DNA of 64,000 nt from Solwaraspora sp. WMMD1047. GTDB taxonomy: Bacteria > Actinomycetota > Actinomycetes > Mycobacteriales > Micromonosporaceae. The translations under genes were made by a program, and so were the position numbers. The notes below the pieces were generated by a model. That model searched no databases, was not told the origin of the DNA, and saw only the letters and a list, made by a program, of their open reading frames with translations. Positions 42,944 to 52,346 of this stretch are shown in pieces. The stretch lies in contig NZ_JARUBL010000001.1 in assembly GCF_029626155.1 (NCBI RefSeq), forward strand, positions 2,046,001-2,110,000, given 5' to 3'. Position 1 is the first letter of the stretch. Every line of letters starts with the position of its first letter.

Positions 42944-44002
42944 ATGGACGGACGAGACAACCACCCCGAAGGCCAGGACCCCGGTTGGTACCCGGGCGAG
43001 CGCGGTTACGGCGACACCGGATGGCGGGACGCCGGCACCGGCCAGTACGCCCCGGAGGGCGGGCACCGGATGCCGGAGCCGAGCAGCGGCGTTAACGGCT
43101 ATTCGCTCGGCGAGCGGCACCTGGCCGGTGAGCGGTTCAGCGCGCCCGAGCCGACCGACCGCTTCGGCCCGCCCGGATCGGCTGACCGTTTCGGTCCGCC
43201 CGGTCCGGGTGACCGCTTCGGCCCGCCCGGACCCGGCGACCGTTTCGGTCCGCCCGGATCGGCCGACCGCTTCGGCCCGCCTGGTCCGAGTGACCGCTTC
43301 GACCCGCCGGATTCCGTCCCGTCCGGTTCTGGCTCGCCTGGTCCGGGCGCTTCGTCGTCCGCCCTGCCGGGCTCCGGCCTGTCCGGCTCCGGGCTGTCCG
43401 GCTCCGGGCTGTCCGGCTCCGGGCTGTCCGGCTCCGGCCTGGCCGGTTCCGGGCTGTCTGGTTCCGGGGAACCACCGGCGGGACCGGCCCAGGGGACACC
43501 GCGGGTCGGGGGCGTCGGCGCGGCGGCCACTGATCCCGGCCAGCCGCCGCTCGGGGCGTACCCGATCGTGCAGCCGTCCCGGTCGGGGCCGATGGATGCG
43601 CCGACCGGGCCGCTGGCCCCGGTGGGCGGGTCCGGGCGGGACGGCGGCGAGCCGGCCGGCGAGCGCCGTCCGTGGCAGCTACCGGGTTCGGCAGCCGGCG
43701 AAGGGGTGTACCGGTCCCGGCGGCCGTCGGTCGCGGTGCTGCTCGCGGCGCTTGTGGTGCTCTTCGAGATACCCGCGCTGCGGGTGCTGCTGGACGCCGC
43801 GGTGGGCGGGCCGGTGGTGACCGCCGGAGTGGTCGCCGGCACCCTCCTGGTACTCGGTCTGCCGATTTTCGCTGTCGGCCTGTACGGGTTGGCCAGCGGT
43901 GCCGCACCGGTGACCGAGCCGGCCCGCGGCTGGTCGCGCCCGCCGATGGCGTACGTGATGGTGGGTTTGGTGTTGTTTGTCGCTTCTGCTCTGGCCGCCT
44001 GA
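42944..44002 (+). CDS. Membrane protein with long disordered repeat-rich N-terminus
   Basis: 352 residues of no recognised family. The first about 255 are Gly/Pro/Ser-rich and surely disordered. They hold six 9-residue DRFGPPGxx units (72-125) and seven 5-residue SGSGL units (about 142-176). Residues from about 258 form three hydrophobic helices ([66 protein letters not shown]). The arrangement fits actinobacterial proteins with a cytoplasmic tail on a small membrane anchor. GTG 42941 is an alternative start. It lies between yraN and the rpsB leader. Confidence 0.75.
   Translation: MDGRDNHPEGQDPGWYPGERGYGDTGWRDAGTGQYAPEGGHRMPEPSSGVNGYSLGERHLAGERFSAPEPTDRFGPPGSADRFGPPGPGDRFGPPGPGDRFGPPGSADRFGPPGPSDRFDPPDSVPSGSGSPGPGASSSALPGSGLSGSGLSGSGLSGSGLSGSGLAGSGLSGSGEPPAGPAQGTPRVGGVGAAATDPGQPPLGAYPIVQPSRSGPMDAPTGPLAPVGGSGRDGGEPAGERRPWQLPGSAAGEGVYRSRRPSVAVLLAALVVLFEIPALRVLLDAAVGGPVVTAGVVAGTLLVLGLPIFAVGLYGLASGAAPVTEPARGWSRPPMAYVMVGLVLFVASALAA
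43157..43318 (+). repeat. 27-bp coding tandem repeat (DRFGPPG units)
   Basis: Six in-frame 27-bp units encode [12 protein letters not shown] and PS variants, the last decayed to DRFDPPDSV. Confidence 0.9.
43367..43471 (+). repeat. 15-bp coding tandem repeat (SGSGL units)
   Basis: Seven 15-bp units encode [10 protein letters not shown] and AGSGL variants. Several adjacent copies are identical in DNA (TCCGGCTCCGGGCTG), so length polymorphism is likely. Confidence 0.9.
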
Positions 44003-44101
44003 CGGAACCGCCGGGGCCGCGTCCCGCCGCGTCCGGTTGGTCGGGGATTGCGGGCTGCGGGCGGTAGTGGGGTTTGCGCGCCGCTGATCAGAGCGGGGGC
44101 G

Positions 44102-44107
44102 TACACT
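44102..44107 (+). promoter_or_regulatory. Candidate -10 of rpsB
   Basis: TACACT in the 285-base gap before rpsB. No good -35 at 17-18 bases. It would give a leader of about 170 bases including the structured part. Confidence 0.5.
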
Positions 44108-44150
44108 TGTCGACTGGCGACCGCCTCGTGCGGTCGACCTCGCGCGCCCT

Positions 44151-44266
44151 CTCCACGGCATCCGTGGAGCGACGGTCCCCTGGTCCCGATCCTGATCGGG
44201 CCCACCATGGCCGGCGACCAGGCGCCAGGACGGTGGGCCGGCCGGCCCACCGTGGCAACCAGGGAC
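44151..44266 (+). ncRNA. Structured 5' leader of rpsB-tsf
   Basis: Hairpin CTCCACGG/CCGTGGAG (44151-44158 with 44162-44169). Then a closing stem GTCCCCTGGT (44175-44184) with ACCAGGGAC (44258-44266), one bulged C. It encloses CCCGAT/ATCGGG (44185-44190 with 44195-44200) and a 22-bp palindrome at 44231-44252. The ribosome binding site AAGGAG (44272-44277) lies six bases after the closing stem. A multibranched junction just before S2 suggests ribosomal-protein feedback, as known for rpsB leaders elsewhere, but the structure is not one I recognise. Confidence 0.5.
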
Positions 44267-44287
44267 AACTGAAGGAGCACCCCAACC

Positions 44288-45139
44288 ATGGCCGTCGTGA
44301 CCATGCGTCAGCTGCTGGAGAGTGGCGTCCACTTCGGACACCAGACCCGGCGCTGGAACCCGAAGATGAAGCGCTTCATCTTCACCGAGCGCAATGGTAT
44401 CTACATCATCGACCTGCGCCAGACCCTCGACTACATCGAGAAGGCCTACGAGTTCGTCCGGGGAACCGTCGCCGAGGGCGGCAGCATCCTCTTCGTGGGC
44501 ACCAAGAAGCAGGCCCAGGAGGCGATCGCCGAGCAGGCGACCCGGGTCGGCCAGCCGTACGTGAACCACCGCTGGCTGGGTGGCATGCTCACCAACTTCC
44601 AGACGGTCTACAAGCGGCTGCAGCGGATGAAGGAGCTGGAGTCGCTCGACCTGACCGGCACCGCCGCGGGCTACACCAAGAAGGAGACGCTGCAGCTGTC
44701 GCGGGAGAAGGACAAGCTCAGCCGCACGCTGGGTGGTCTGCGGGACATGCAGAAGGTGCCGGCGGCGATCTGGGTCGTCGACACCAAGAAGGAGCACATC
44801 GCCGTCGACGAGGCCCGCAAGCTGGGCATCCCGGTGATCGCCGTGCTCGACACCAACTGCGACCCCGACGAGGTCGACTTCCCGATCCCCGGCAACGACG
44901 ACGCGATCCGCTCGGCCGAGCTGCTGACCAAGGTCATCGCGGCGGCGGTCGGCGACGGGCTGATCGCCCGCTCCGGCAAGCGTCGGGGCACCGACGAGAA
45001 GCCCGAGCCGGGTGTGGTCGGCGCCGACGAGCCGCTGGCCGAGTGGGAGCGGGAGCTGATCGAGGACACCGAGAAGAAGGCCGCCGCCGAGCCGGAGCAG
45101 CCCAAGGCCGCCGAGCCGGCGACCGCCGCCGCCGAGTGA
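44288..45139 (+). CDS. rpsB: 30S ribosomal protein S2
   Basis: S2 of the small subunit. 283 residues beginning [43 protein letters not shown], the diagnostic N-terminus, with [22 protein letters not shown] and [25 protein letters not shown]. The C-terminal about 40 residues are an acidic Ala/Glu-rich tail, longer than in E. coli but usual in actinobacteria. AAGGAG lies ten bases upstream. It forms the rpsB-tsf pair. Confidence 0.98.
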   Translation: MAVVTMRQLLESGVHFGHQTRRWNPKMKRFIFTERNGIYIIDLRQTLDYIEKAYEFVRGTVAEGGSILFVGTKKQAQEAIAEQATRVGQPYVNHRWLGGMLTNFQTVYKRLQRMKELESLDLTGTAAGYTKKETLQLSREKDKLSRTLGGLRDMQKVPAAIWVVDTKKEHIAVDEARKLGIPVIAVLDTNCDPDEVDFPIPGNDDAIRSAELLTKVIAAAVGDGLIARSGKRRGTDEKPEPGVVGADEPLAEWERELIEDTEKKAAAEPEQPKAAEPATAAAE

Positions 45140-45221
45140 CCTCGCGGTCGGGATAGCTCGCGACCTGGGACATATCACCAAGACCACCCAACCAGCCGCG
45201 TCACACATCGAAGAGAGAGTC

Positions 45222-46052
45222 ATGTCCAACTTCACCGCCGCGGACGTCAAGAAGCTCCGGGACCTCACCGGCGCCGGCATGATGGACTGCAAGAAGGCGC
45301 TCACCGAGGCCGAGGGAGACTTCGACCGGGCCGTCGAGATCCTGCGCGTCAAGGGCGCCAAGGACGTCGGCAAGCGGGCCGGCCGCACCGCCGCCAACGG
45401 CCTGGTCGCCCACTCCGGCAAGGCGCTGCTCGAATTCAACTGCGAGACCGACTTCGTCGCCAAGAACTCCGACTTCATCGCGTTCGCCCAGCAGCTGGTC
45501 GAGCACGGTGAGCGGATCGGGGCGACCGACGCCGAAGGGCTGCTGGCCTCGACGTTCGCCGAGGGCAAGACCGTCGCCGAGACCGTCCAGGAGCAGTCGG
45601 CCAAGATCGGCGAAAAGCTCGTGCTCAACCGGTTCGCGGTCCTGACCGGCACCGTCGCGGTCTACCTGCACCGCAAGAGCCAGGACCTGCCGCCCGCGGT
45701 CGGCGTGCTGGTGGAGTACGACGGCAAGTCCGACGAGGCCGGCGACGCCGACGCCCGGGGCGTCGCCATGCAGATCGCCGCGATGCGGCCGAAGTTCCTC
45801 ACCCGCGACGAGGTGCCGGCCGAGACCGTCGAGTCCGAGCGGCGCATCGCCGAGGAGACCGCCCGCGAGGAGGGCAAGCCCGAGGCCGCGATCTCCAAGA
45901 TCGTCGACGGTCGGGTGAACGCCTTCTTCAAGGACTACGTCCTGCTGGAGCAGGCCTCGGTGACCGACAACAAGAAGTCGGTCAAGCAGGTCCTCGCCGA
46001 GGCCGGCATGGAGGTCAAGCGGTTCGTCCGCTTCGAGGTCGGCCAGGCCTGA
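45222..46052 (+). CDS. tsf: Elongation factor Ts
   Basis: Nucleotide exchange factor for EF-Tu. 276 residues; it begins [44 protein letters not shown], the conserved Tu-binding N-terminus ([12 protein letters not shown]), with [11 protein letters not shown] and [16 protein letters not shown] later. The ATG follows a GAGAGAG purine run. It is co-transcribed with rpsB and followed by two GC-rich hairpins, the second a strong terminator. Confidence 0.98.
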   Translation: MSNFTAADVKKLRDLTGAGMMDCKKALTEAEGDFDRAVEILRVKGAKDVGKRAGRTAANGLVAHSGKALLEFNCETDFVAKNSDFIAFAQQLVEHGERIGATDAEGLLASTFAEGKTVAETVQEQSAKIGEKLVLNRFAVLTGTVAVYLHRKSQDLPPAVGVLVEYDGKSDEAGDADARGVAMQIAAMRPKFLTRDEVPAETVESERRIAEETAREEGKPEAAISKIVDGRVNAFFKDYVLLEQASVTDNKKSVKQVLAEAGMEVKRFVRFEVGQA

Positions 46053-46132
46053 GCACGGCCCCGCGGGCGGGGTCCCACCGGCCGACCGGCCGGTCGGCGG
46101 GCAGTCCCAGCCGGCGGGGAAAGCAGATCGAG

Positions 46133-46173
46133 GAGGAGGCCACGGTGTACGCGACAGGCACCGGGGCCTCCTC
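46133..46173 (+). terminator. Strong terminator hairpin between tsf and pyrH
   Basis: GAGGAGGCC (46133-46141) pairs with GGCCTCCTC (46165-46173), extended after one mismatch by CGGTG/CACCG, leaving an 11-base loop. The stem is effectively 14 bp without a following T-run. A smaller hairpin, GGCCCCGC/GCGGGGTC, lies at 46057-46075 directly after tsf. Confidence 0.7.
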
Positions 46174-46242
46174 GTCACATAGGGTCAGCACGGCAGGTTG
46201 GACGAGGGCGCGGCGGCTGCGCGTGGACGAGAGGGCGGGCGG

Positions 46243-47010
46243 ATGACGCAGGTTGTGGACGAGCGGACAGCAACGGCGGACGACCCGACCGCGCCACCGC
46301 CGGGACGGGCCCGCCGGGTGGTGCTGAAGCTGTCCGGCGAGGTGTTCGGCGGCGGTGCCGTCGGCGTACACCCCGATGTCGTCCAGGCCATCGCGCGCCA
46401 GATCGCGACGGTGACCCGGCGCGGCGTACAGGTCTCGGTGGTGGTCGGCGGGGGCAACTTCTTCCGCGGTGCCGAGTTGCAGAAGCGCGGGATGGACCGG
46501 GCCCGGGCCGACTACATGGGCATGCTCGGCACCGTGATGAACTGCCTGGCCCTGCAGGACTTCCTGGAGAAGGAGGGCATCGAGACCCGCGTGCAGAGCG
46601 CGATCACGATGGCCCAGGTCGCCGAGCCGTACATCCCGCTGCGGGCGATCCGGCACCTGGAGAAGGGGCGTGTGGTGATCTTCGGGGCGGGCGCCGGTAT
46701 GCCCTACTTCTCCACCGACACCGTCGCCGCGCAGCGCGCACTGGAGATCCGGGCCGACGTCGTGCTGATGAGCAAGAACGGCGTGGACGGGGTCTACACC
46801 GCGGACCCGCGCACCAACCCGGACGCCCGCAAACTCGACACGGTCAGCTTCGCGGAGGCGCTGCGGCGCGGCCTGCGGGTGGCCGACGCGGCGGCCTTCA
46901 GTCTCTGCATGGAGAACGGGCTGCCGATGCTGGTCTTCGGCGCCGAGGGCGACGACACCATCATCCGTGCGGTGGCCGGCGAGCCGATCGGGACTTTAAT
47001 CACGGCGTAA
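46243..47010 (+). CDS. pyrH: Uridylate kinase
   Basis: Phosphorylates UMP to UDP; hexameric and allosteric. 255 residues from ATG 46243; 15 extra in-frame residues upstream are atypical. After a short disordered N-terminus comes [71 protein letters not shown] and [15 protein letters not shown]: the phosphate and UMP-binding loops of bacterial UMP kinases. Its place before frr is universal. Confidence 0.97.
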   Translation: MTQVVDERTATADDPTAPPPGRARRVVLKLSGEVFGGGAVGVHPDVVQAIARQIATVTRRGVQVSVVVGGGNFFRGAELQKRGMDRARADYMGMLGTVMNCLALQDFLEKEGIETRVQSAITMAQVAEPYIPLRAIRHLEKGRVVIFGAGAGMPYFSTDTVAAQRALEIRADVVLMSKNGVDGVYTADPRTNPDARKLDTVSFAEALRRGLRVADAAAFSLCMENGLPMLVFGAEGDDTIIRAVAGEPIGTLITA

Positions 47011-47104
47011 GCCGGGACCGGAAGAGACCGGGACCGGGTGAGGTAAGCGGCGTGAGCCGGAGCGGTATCCGACTACGAGGCACCAGAAGGAGGCGAAGGA
47101 GCAG

Positions 47105-47662
47105 GTGATCGACGACACCCTCCTCGAAGCCGAGGAGAAGATGGAGCGTGCGGTCGAGCACGCCAAGGAAGAGTTCGGCGCGATCCGCACCGGCCGCGCC
47201 ACGCCGGCCATGTTTTCCAAGGTCATCATCGACTACTACGGCTCTCCCACCCCGTTGACCCAGATGGCCTCCGTCGGAGTGCCCGAGCCGCGGATGGCCA
47301 TCATCAAGCCGTACGACGCCTCGCAGCTGGCCGCCATGGAGAAGGCGATCCGCGACTCCGACCTGGGCGTCAACCCGAACAACGAGGGCACCCAGCTGCG
47401 CATCCTGCTGCCGCAGATGACCGAGGAGCGGCGCCGGGAGATGATCAAGGTGGCTCGGCACAAGGGCGAGGAGGCCAAGGTGGCCATCCGCAACGTCCGG
47501 CGCCGGGCGAAGGAGGAACTCGACCGCATCGTCAAGGACGGCGAGGCGGGCGAGGACGACGGTCGTCGGGCCGAGAAGGAACTCGACGACCTGACCCACC
47601 GGTACGTCGCGCACGTCGACGAGCTGGTCAAGCACAAGGAAACGGAACTGCTGGAAGTGTGA
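47105..47662 (+). CDS. frr: Ribosome recycling factor
   Basis: Splits post-termination ribosomes with EF-G. 185 residues: [79 protein letters not shown] and [11 protein letters not shown], all standard. The GTG start has AGAAGGAGG 11 bases upstream and a second AAGGAG three bases upstream; the first is better spaced. It is the last gene before a strong terminator. Confidence 0.98.
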   Translation: MIDDTLLEAEEKMERAVEHAKEEFGAIRTGRATPAMFSKVIIDYYGSPTPLTQMASVGVPEPRMAIIKPYDASQLAAMEKAIRDSDLGVNPNNEGTQLRILLPQMTEERRREMIKVARHKGEEAKVAIRNVRRRAKEELDRIVKDGEAGEDDGRRAEKELDDLTHRYVAHVDELVKHKETELLEV

Positions 47663-47709
47663 CCGGCGACCGGCGACCGGCGGCGCGGCGACCGGCGGCC
47701 GGCACGACG

Positions 47710-47741
47710 GGCCCCGCGCCGGGGCGTACCCGGGCGGGGCC
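47710..47741 (+). terminator. Terminator after frr
   Basis: GGCCCCGC (47710-47717) with GCGGGGCC (47734-47741), continuing internally as CCGGG/CCCGG around a five-base loop. CTTCG follows. It ends the pyrH-frr unit; the rest of the 287-base gap to cdsA (to 47949) holds no convincing gene, only a TACGCT (about 47796) that could be a -10 for cdsA. Confidence 0.7.
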
Positions 47742-47949
47742 TTCGCCATGTGCGAGCGCCGGCCGCCGGCCGCCGACCGGTCCGGTCGCTTGCAGTACGC
47801 TCGGCAGGATTCCCCTTGACGTGTGGTGAAGCGGAGGGGGTGGGTCCGTCAACGGTGCGGAAACGAACGGGATTCTTCGATCGCGGTCAGGGGTTGATCT
47901 TGATCTTGCGTCATCTTCGGACGCCGGCGACTGCGGTGCTCGAGGTCTG

Positions 47950-49416
47950 ATGTCGAACCTCGACCCCTACCGTGGCGTGGACCCGCGCGAACCCGACCCA
48001 CCGGGCGTCGACCGGTACGGGCCGCCGCCCGCCCGGACCTGGCCCGACGACGGCGACGCACCCCGGGTCCGCAGCTGGCGCGAGAGCGCCGAGGCCGACA
48101 CCTACGCGGGCCAGCCGGGCATCGAGCCGGTGGCCCCGTACTGGTCGGACGGACCCCCGCCGGCGCGGAACGGCGTCTCCCCGCACCCCGGCAACGGCGT
48201 CCCGCCGTACCGCCCCCACCCGTCGCCGTACGGCGATGACGCGACCGGCCCGTGGGGCCTGCCGCCGGAGGCGCCGGAGCCGGCGTACCGGCCGAGCCAC
48301 CCGGACGCCGAGACGAATCCGATCGGCTGGCCGCCGGTCGCCGCCGACCCGGCGGTCGACGCCGGGCAGCGGCTGCCCGGTGGTCCCGGACCGGCCGGCT
48401 GGGAGCCCCTGCCCGGCGACCCCGAACCCGACCCCGAACCCGAGCCGCCCCGGCGGCGGGGCCCCGGTCGCCGCCGGGCGGGCCGAGGCGGGCGGCCGCC
48501 CACCGCGGGGAGCCCGGCCGGTGAGTCGTCGCCAGCCGGATCCGACCCGGGGCTGACGACGGTCGGCCCGGAGACCACGACCGGTGCCGGCCCGGCACCG
48601 ACCAGCCGGGCCGGTCGGAACCTGCCGATGGCGATCGCGGTCGGCCTCGGTCTCGGCGCGCTCATCCTGGTCCCGCTCTTCGTCTACCGACCCGCCTTCC
48701 TGCTGGTGGTCGCCGCCGCCGCGGGGGTGGGGATCTGGGAGATGGTCCGGGCGGTCGAGCGGGTCGGAGCTCGTCCGCCGCTGGTCCCGCTGCTCGCCGG
48801 TGGCCTGTTGATGATCGGTCTGGCCTGGTGGGCCGGACCGGACGCGCTCAGCCTCGGACTGCTGGTGACCCTGCTGGCGGCGATGGTGTGGCGGCTCGGC
48901 GACGGACCGGCCGGATTCCAGCGGGACGTGACCGCCACCGCGCTGATCGTGGTGTACGTCCCGTTCCTGGGCGGATTCGCGGCGCTGCTCGCCGCCACCC
49001 CGGACGACGGACACCTGCGGGTACTGGTGACCCTGGTCGCCGTCGTTCTCTCCGACGTCGGCGGCTACGCGGCCGGGGTGACCCTCGGCCGGCACCCGAT
49101 GGCCCCGTCGGTGAGCCCGAAGAAGTCCTGGGAGGGATTCGCCGGCTCGGTGCTGGCCGCCGCCGTCGGCAGCGCCGTCCTGCTCTACCTGCTGCTCGAC
49201 GTCGCACCCTGGTGGGGGGCGCTGTTCGGACTGGCGGTCTCGGTGGCCGCGGTCCTGGGAGACCTCGGCGAGTCCATGGTCAAGCGGGACATCGGCATCA
49301 AGGACATGAGCAATCTGCTGCCGGGGCACGGCGGGATGATGGACCGCCTCGACTCGGTACTGTTCGCGGTGCCGACCGCGTACCTGCTGCTGGCGCTCTT
49401 CGCGCCGGCCGGCTGA
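47950..49416 (+). CDS. cdsA: Phosphatidate cytidylyltransferase with long N-terminal extension
   Basis: Makes CDP-diacylglycerol from phosphatidate and CTP, the precursor of membrane phospholipids. 488 residues: the first about 215 are a Pro/Arg/Asp-rich disordered cytoplasmic extension. The membrane enzyme starts near LPMAIAVGLGLGALILVPLFVY, has about eight helices, and carries the family signature SPKKSWEGFAGS and KRDIGIKDMSNLLPGHGGMMDRLDS near the C-terminus. Typical CdsA is about 270 residues, so the extension nearly doubles it; similar extensions occur in related actinomycetes. It follows frr as in most bacteria. Confidence 0.95.
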   Translation: MSNLDPYRGVDPREPDPPGVDRYGPPPARTWPDDGDAPRVRSWRESAEADTYAGQPGIEPVAPYWSDGPPPARNGVSPHPGNGVPPYRPHPSPYGDDATGPWGLPPEAPEPAYRPSHPDAETNPIGWPPVAADPAVDAGQRLPGGPGPAGWEPLPGDPEPDPEPEPPRRRGPGRRRAGRGGRPPTAGSPAGESSPAGSDPGLTTVGPETTTGAGPAPTSRAGRNLPMAIAVGLGLGALILVPLFVYRPAFLLVVAAAAGVGIWEMVRAVERVGARPPLVPLLAGGLLMIGLAWWAGPDALSLGLLVTLLAAMVWRLGDGPAGFQRDVTATALIVVYVPFLGGFAALLAATPDDGHLRVLVTLVAVVLSDVGGYAAGVTLGRHPMAPSVSPKKSWEGFAGSVLAAAVGSAVLLYLLLDVAPWWGALFGLAVSVAAVLGDLGESMVKRDIGIKDMSNLLPGHGGMMDRLDSVLFAVPTAYLLLALFAPAG

Positions 49417-49522
49417 GCTGGAGCCTGGCCGCCGCGGCCGGCCGAGCCGGTCCCCGCCTTGAGCTGGGGGTGGCGAGCGTGCCGCGCGGTCCGGCGTGGC
49501 GTCGTGGGAGACTGGAGGGGTC

Positions 49523-50689
49523 ATGACGAGCCTGCCGATGATCCCGTCCCGCCCGGAGTCCGCCGCGACGGCCGAGCCGGGCGCGGGCATTCCGCTGCGC
49601 CCGGTCCCGCGGGGCCGGGTGGTACCGCCGCCCCGGCACCTGGCCGACCTCGACCTGGCCGGTCGGGCGGCGCTCGCCACCGAGCTGGGCGAGCGGAGTT
49701 TCCGGGCTCGGCAGATCTCCACGCACTACTTCGGCCGGTTGGTCCGCGACCCGGCGGCGATGACCGATCTGCCGGCCGCGTCGCGGGACCGACTGGCCGG
49801 TGCGCTGCTGCCGACGCTGCTCACCCCGGTTCGCGAGATGGCCTGCGACGACGGCGCCACCCGAAAGGCGCTCTGGCGGCTGCACGACGGATCGCTGGTG
49901 GAGAGCGTGCTGATGGGCTACCCGGACCGGGTGACCGTCTGCATCTCCAGCCAGGCGGGTTGCGGAATGGCCTGCCCGTTCTGCGCCACCGGCCAGGCCG
50001 GCCTGACCCGCAACCTCTCCACCGCCGAGATCGTCGATCAGGCGGTCTACCTGGCCGGGGTGGCCGCCTCCGGGGCGGTGGTCGGGTCTCCGGCCCGGCT
50101 CTCGCACGTGGTCTTCATGGGGATGGGCGAACCGCTGGCGAACTACCCGCGGGTGATCGAGGCGGTCCGCCGGCTCTGCGCCCCGGCTCCCGAGGGGCTC
50201 GGCCTGTCCCAGCGGCACATCACGGTCTCCACGGTCGGTCTGGTCCCGGCGATGCGCCGGTTGGCCGGCGAAGAGCTGGCGGTGACCCTTGCGCTGTCGT
50301 TACACGCGCCCGATGATGAGCTGCGCGACGAACTCGTGCCCGTGAACCAGCGCTGGAAGGTCGCCGAGGTGCTGGACGCGGCGTGGGACTACTCCGCACA
50401 CACGGGCCGTCGGGTTTCCATCGAGTACGCGATGATTAGGGACGTGAACGACCAGCCATGGCGCGCCGACCTGCTGGGCAGGCTGTTGACCGGCCGGCGG
50501 GCCCATGTGAACCTCATCCCGCTCAACCCGACGCCGGGCAGCCGGTGGGATGCCAGCCCCAAGCCGGTGGAGCGGGAGTTCGTCCGGCGGCTGCGCGCGG
50601 CCGGTGTCTCCACGACGGTCCGGGACACCCGGGGTCGGGAGATCGACGGCGCCTGCGGACAGCTCGCGGCCGCCGAGGTGGCAGAGTGA
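49523..50689 (+). CDS. rlmN: 23S rRNA (adenine-2503-C2) methyltransferase RlmN
   Basis: Radical-SAM enzyme that methylates A2503 of 23S rRNA and A37 of some tRNAs. 388 residues. The iron-sulfur cluster Cys are C147, C151 and C154 ([11 protein letters not shown]); [15 protein letters not shown] binds SAM; the C-terminal [15 protein letters not shown] provides the catalytic Cys. The start is ATG 49523, with GGAGGGG upstream (49514-49520). The N-terminal about 40 residues are disordered. Confidence 0.96.
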   Translation: MTSLPMIPSRPESAATAEPGAGIPLRPVPRGRVVPPPRHLADLDLAGRAALATELGERSFRARQISTHYFGRLVRDPAAMTDLPAASRDRLAGALLPTLLTPVREMACDDGATRKALWRLHDGSLVESVLMGYPDRVTVCISSQAGCGMACPFCATGQAGLTRNLSTAEIVDQAVYLAGVAASGAVVGSPARLSHVVFMGMGEPLANYPRVIEAVRRLCAPAPEGLGLSQRHITVSTVGLVPAMRRLAGEELAVTLALSLHAPDDELRDELVPVNQRWKVAEVLDAAWDYSAHTGRRVSIEYAMIRDVNDQPWRADLLGRLLTGRRAHVNLIPLNPTPGSRWDASPKPVEREFVRRLRAAGVSTTVRDTRGREIDGACGQLAAAEVAE

Positions 50690-50786
50690 GCGGGCGGGCG
50701 GCCGGAACCGCGGTCGGGTCGAGGGCCGCGGGTCGGTCCACGGGCGTGGGCGGGTTCCGTGACGAGCGAGCGAACCAGGAGACATA

Positions 50787-51905
50787 GTGGCGAGTCAGGG
50801 ACAGCGTTTCCGGCGCAAGGCGCTCCGCCGGGGATACAAGGTCGAAGAGGTGGACGCGTTCCTGGACCGGGTCGAGGCCACACTCGCCGGTGAGGCGGGT
50901 GGTTCCCCGGTCGCCTCCCAGGAGGTGCACGACGTCGTCTTCCGGGTCCGGTTCGGCGGCTACGACGAATGGCAGGTCGATCTCCACCTCGACCGGGTGG
51001 AGCGGCAGGTCGCCGAGCTGGAGGAGCGCGGCGTGCCGGCCGGCCGGGGTGGCCAGGCCCGCCGCCCAGGCCCGCCGGACCGGATGGGTCCCCCCGACCG
51101 GATGGGTCCGCCGGACCGGATGGGTCCGCCGGACCGGATGGGTCCCCTCGATCGGATGGGTCCCCCTGATCGGATGGGTCCGCCGGACCGGATGGGCCCG
51201 CCGATGCGGGACGACCGTGGGATGCCGCCCGGCCCACCGCTGCCGTCCCGACCGATGGGGGCGCCCGCCGGTGGGCCACCGCCGGACCCGTACGGCCGCT
51301 ACGACGAGCCGACCGGATCGTTCCCCGGCGGCGGTTACGATGCGCCGACCCGGGGTGGCTATGAGCCGGCCCGGGGGCCGGCCGGTCCGGGCGGCCCCCG
51401 GACCCCGGGCGGACCCGGCGGCGGCTACGGCCCGGACGACCGGTTCGACGGGTTCGAGCCGGGGCGGCGGGCCCGGGCCGACATGACGGCCGAGATCCGG
51501 ATGCCCGATCGGGATCCGCGCGGACCCGGCCGTGGTCCGGGTGGACCCGGCATGGGCGGCCCCGCGCTGGGGGGTCCTCCCCTGGGCGGCCCACCGATGG
51601 GCGGACCGCCGAGCTTCGGCCCGCCGATGGGCGGCGGTCCCGGCGGCCCCGGCAACGACCTGCACCGGATCGATCAGATCCGCCGCACGTTCCAGGTGCG
51701 GCGGTTCGGCAGCGGGTACGACCCGCAGCAGGTGGACCGGCTCTTCGAGGACATTCTCGCCAGCATGTCCGGGCGCGGGCCGATGCCGGTGAACCCGGCC
51801 GACCTCGACACGATGACCTTCGGTCTGGTGCCGGGCGGTTACTTCGAGGCCGAGGTCGACGCCGCGCTCAAGGAGGTCCAGGACATCCTGCGCGGCGGTC
51901 GCTGA
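50787..51905 (+). CDS. DivIVA-domain protein with tandem-repeat linker
   Basis: 372 residues with DivIVA-type (DUF-like) helices at both ends and a long disordered middle. N-terminal half: FRRKALRRGYKVEEVDAFLDRVEATL and VFRVRFGGYDEWQVDLHLDRVERQVAELE. C-terminal half: IRRTFQVRRFGSGYDPQQVDRLFEDIL and FGLVPGGYFEAEVDAALKEVQDIL. Each is the GY(D/x)xxxVDxFLDxV motif, so there are four motif copies in two pairs. The middle (about 95-280) includes seven DRMGPP units and GGPP runs. DivIVA proteins organise poles and polar growth in actinobacteria; whether this one does is unproven, and long coiled coils are missing. GTG start with AGGAGA upstream. Confidence 0.8.
   Translation: MASQGQRFRRKALRRGYKVEEVDAFLDRVEATLAGEAGGSPVASQEVHDVVFRVRFGGYDEWQVDLHLDRVERQVAELEERGVPAGRGGQARRPGPPDRMGPPDRMGPPDRMGPPDRMGPLDRMGPPDRMGPPDRMGPPMRDDRGMPPGPPLPSRPMGAPAGGPPPDPYGRYDEPTGSFPGGGYDAPTRGGYEPARGPAGPGGPRTPGGPGGGYGPDDRFDGFEPGRRARADMTAEIRMPDRDPRGPGRGPGGPGMGGPALGGPPLGGPPMGGPPSFGPPMGGGPGGPGNDLHRIDQIRRTFQVRRFGSGYDPQQVDRLFEDILASMSGRGPMPVNPADLDTMTFGLVPGGYFEAEVDAALKEVQDILRGGR
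51078..51203 (+). repeat. 18-bp coding tandem repeat (DRMGPP units)
   Basis: Seven in-frame 18-bp units encode DRMGPP (one DRMGPL), starting at residue 98 of the DivIVA-like protein. Several copies are nearly identical in DNA, with GACCGGATGGGTCCG as core. Confidence 0.9.
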
Positions 51906-51927
51906 CCGCCGGCCGGGTTCCGGACGG

Positions 51928-52149
51928 TCAGGACCGCAGCCCGTTGCGGCGCAGCACCACGTCGCCGACGACGATGGCCAGCAGCGTGACCGCCCCGGCG
52001 ATCAGCCAGATGTTCTCCGTGTTGCCCTCGTGGTTGCCCTGGGTCATCGCCAGCAGGGCGAGCGCGGAGAGCACCGCGCCGATCTGGCCGGCCCTGCGGT
52101 GTCCCGGCTTGCGCTGGTCTGGCGACGTTACCGGTTCGCTTCCTGCCAC
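51928..52149 (-). CDS. Small two-helix membrane protein
   Basis: A 73-residue protein starting at GTG 52149, with AGGAGAGG about seven bases upstream on the minus strand. The basic N-terminus (SPDQRKPGHRRAG) is followed by two helices (IGAVLSALALLAMTQG and ENIWLIAGAVTLLAIVVGDVVL) and ends RRNGLRS, similar to small actinobacterial membrane proteins of unknown function. It is convergent with the DivIVA-like gene, 22 bp away, and divergent from the MBL-Rieske gene. Confidence 0.7.
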   Translation of the reverse strand: MAGSEPVTSPDQRKPGHRRAGQIGAVLSALALLAMTQGNHEGNTENIWLIAGAVTLLAIVVGDVVLRRNGLRS

Positions 52150-52346
52150 GATCGGTCCTCTCCTGCGCGGTCTGTCCTGGGGAGTTCGGTCTCCCCGGTT
52201 AGTTTGGCACGCCCGGCGGCGGCAGCCGCCGCAAGGTCGGTTCCGATGATCCAAACCGGGCGTCGCGGGCAGCCGGCCCGGTCGGCTCGGGTAGCGTCTG
52301 GGCCGTACGCCAGGTAAGGGATGTATCGGATGAGGAGGACGGTGCG

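Noticed and set aside
43157-43471. Tandem repeats as CRISPR array
   Set aside because: Units are contiguous, in frame and without spacers; they encode protein repeats. The same holds at 6844 and 51078.
47750-47950. Small ORF ending at the cdsA start
   Set aside because: No ribosome binding site, poor codon bias; region fits promoter and leader.
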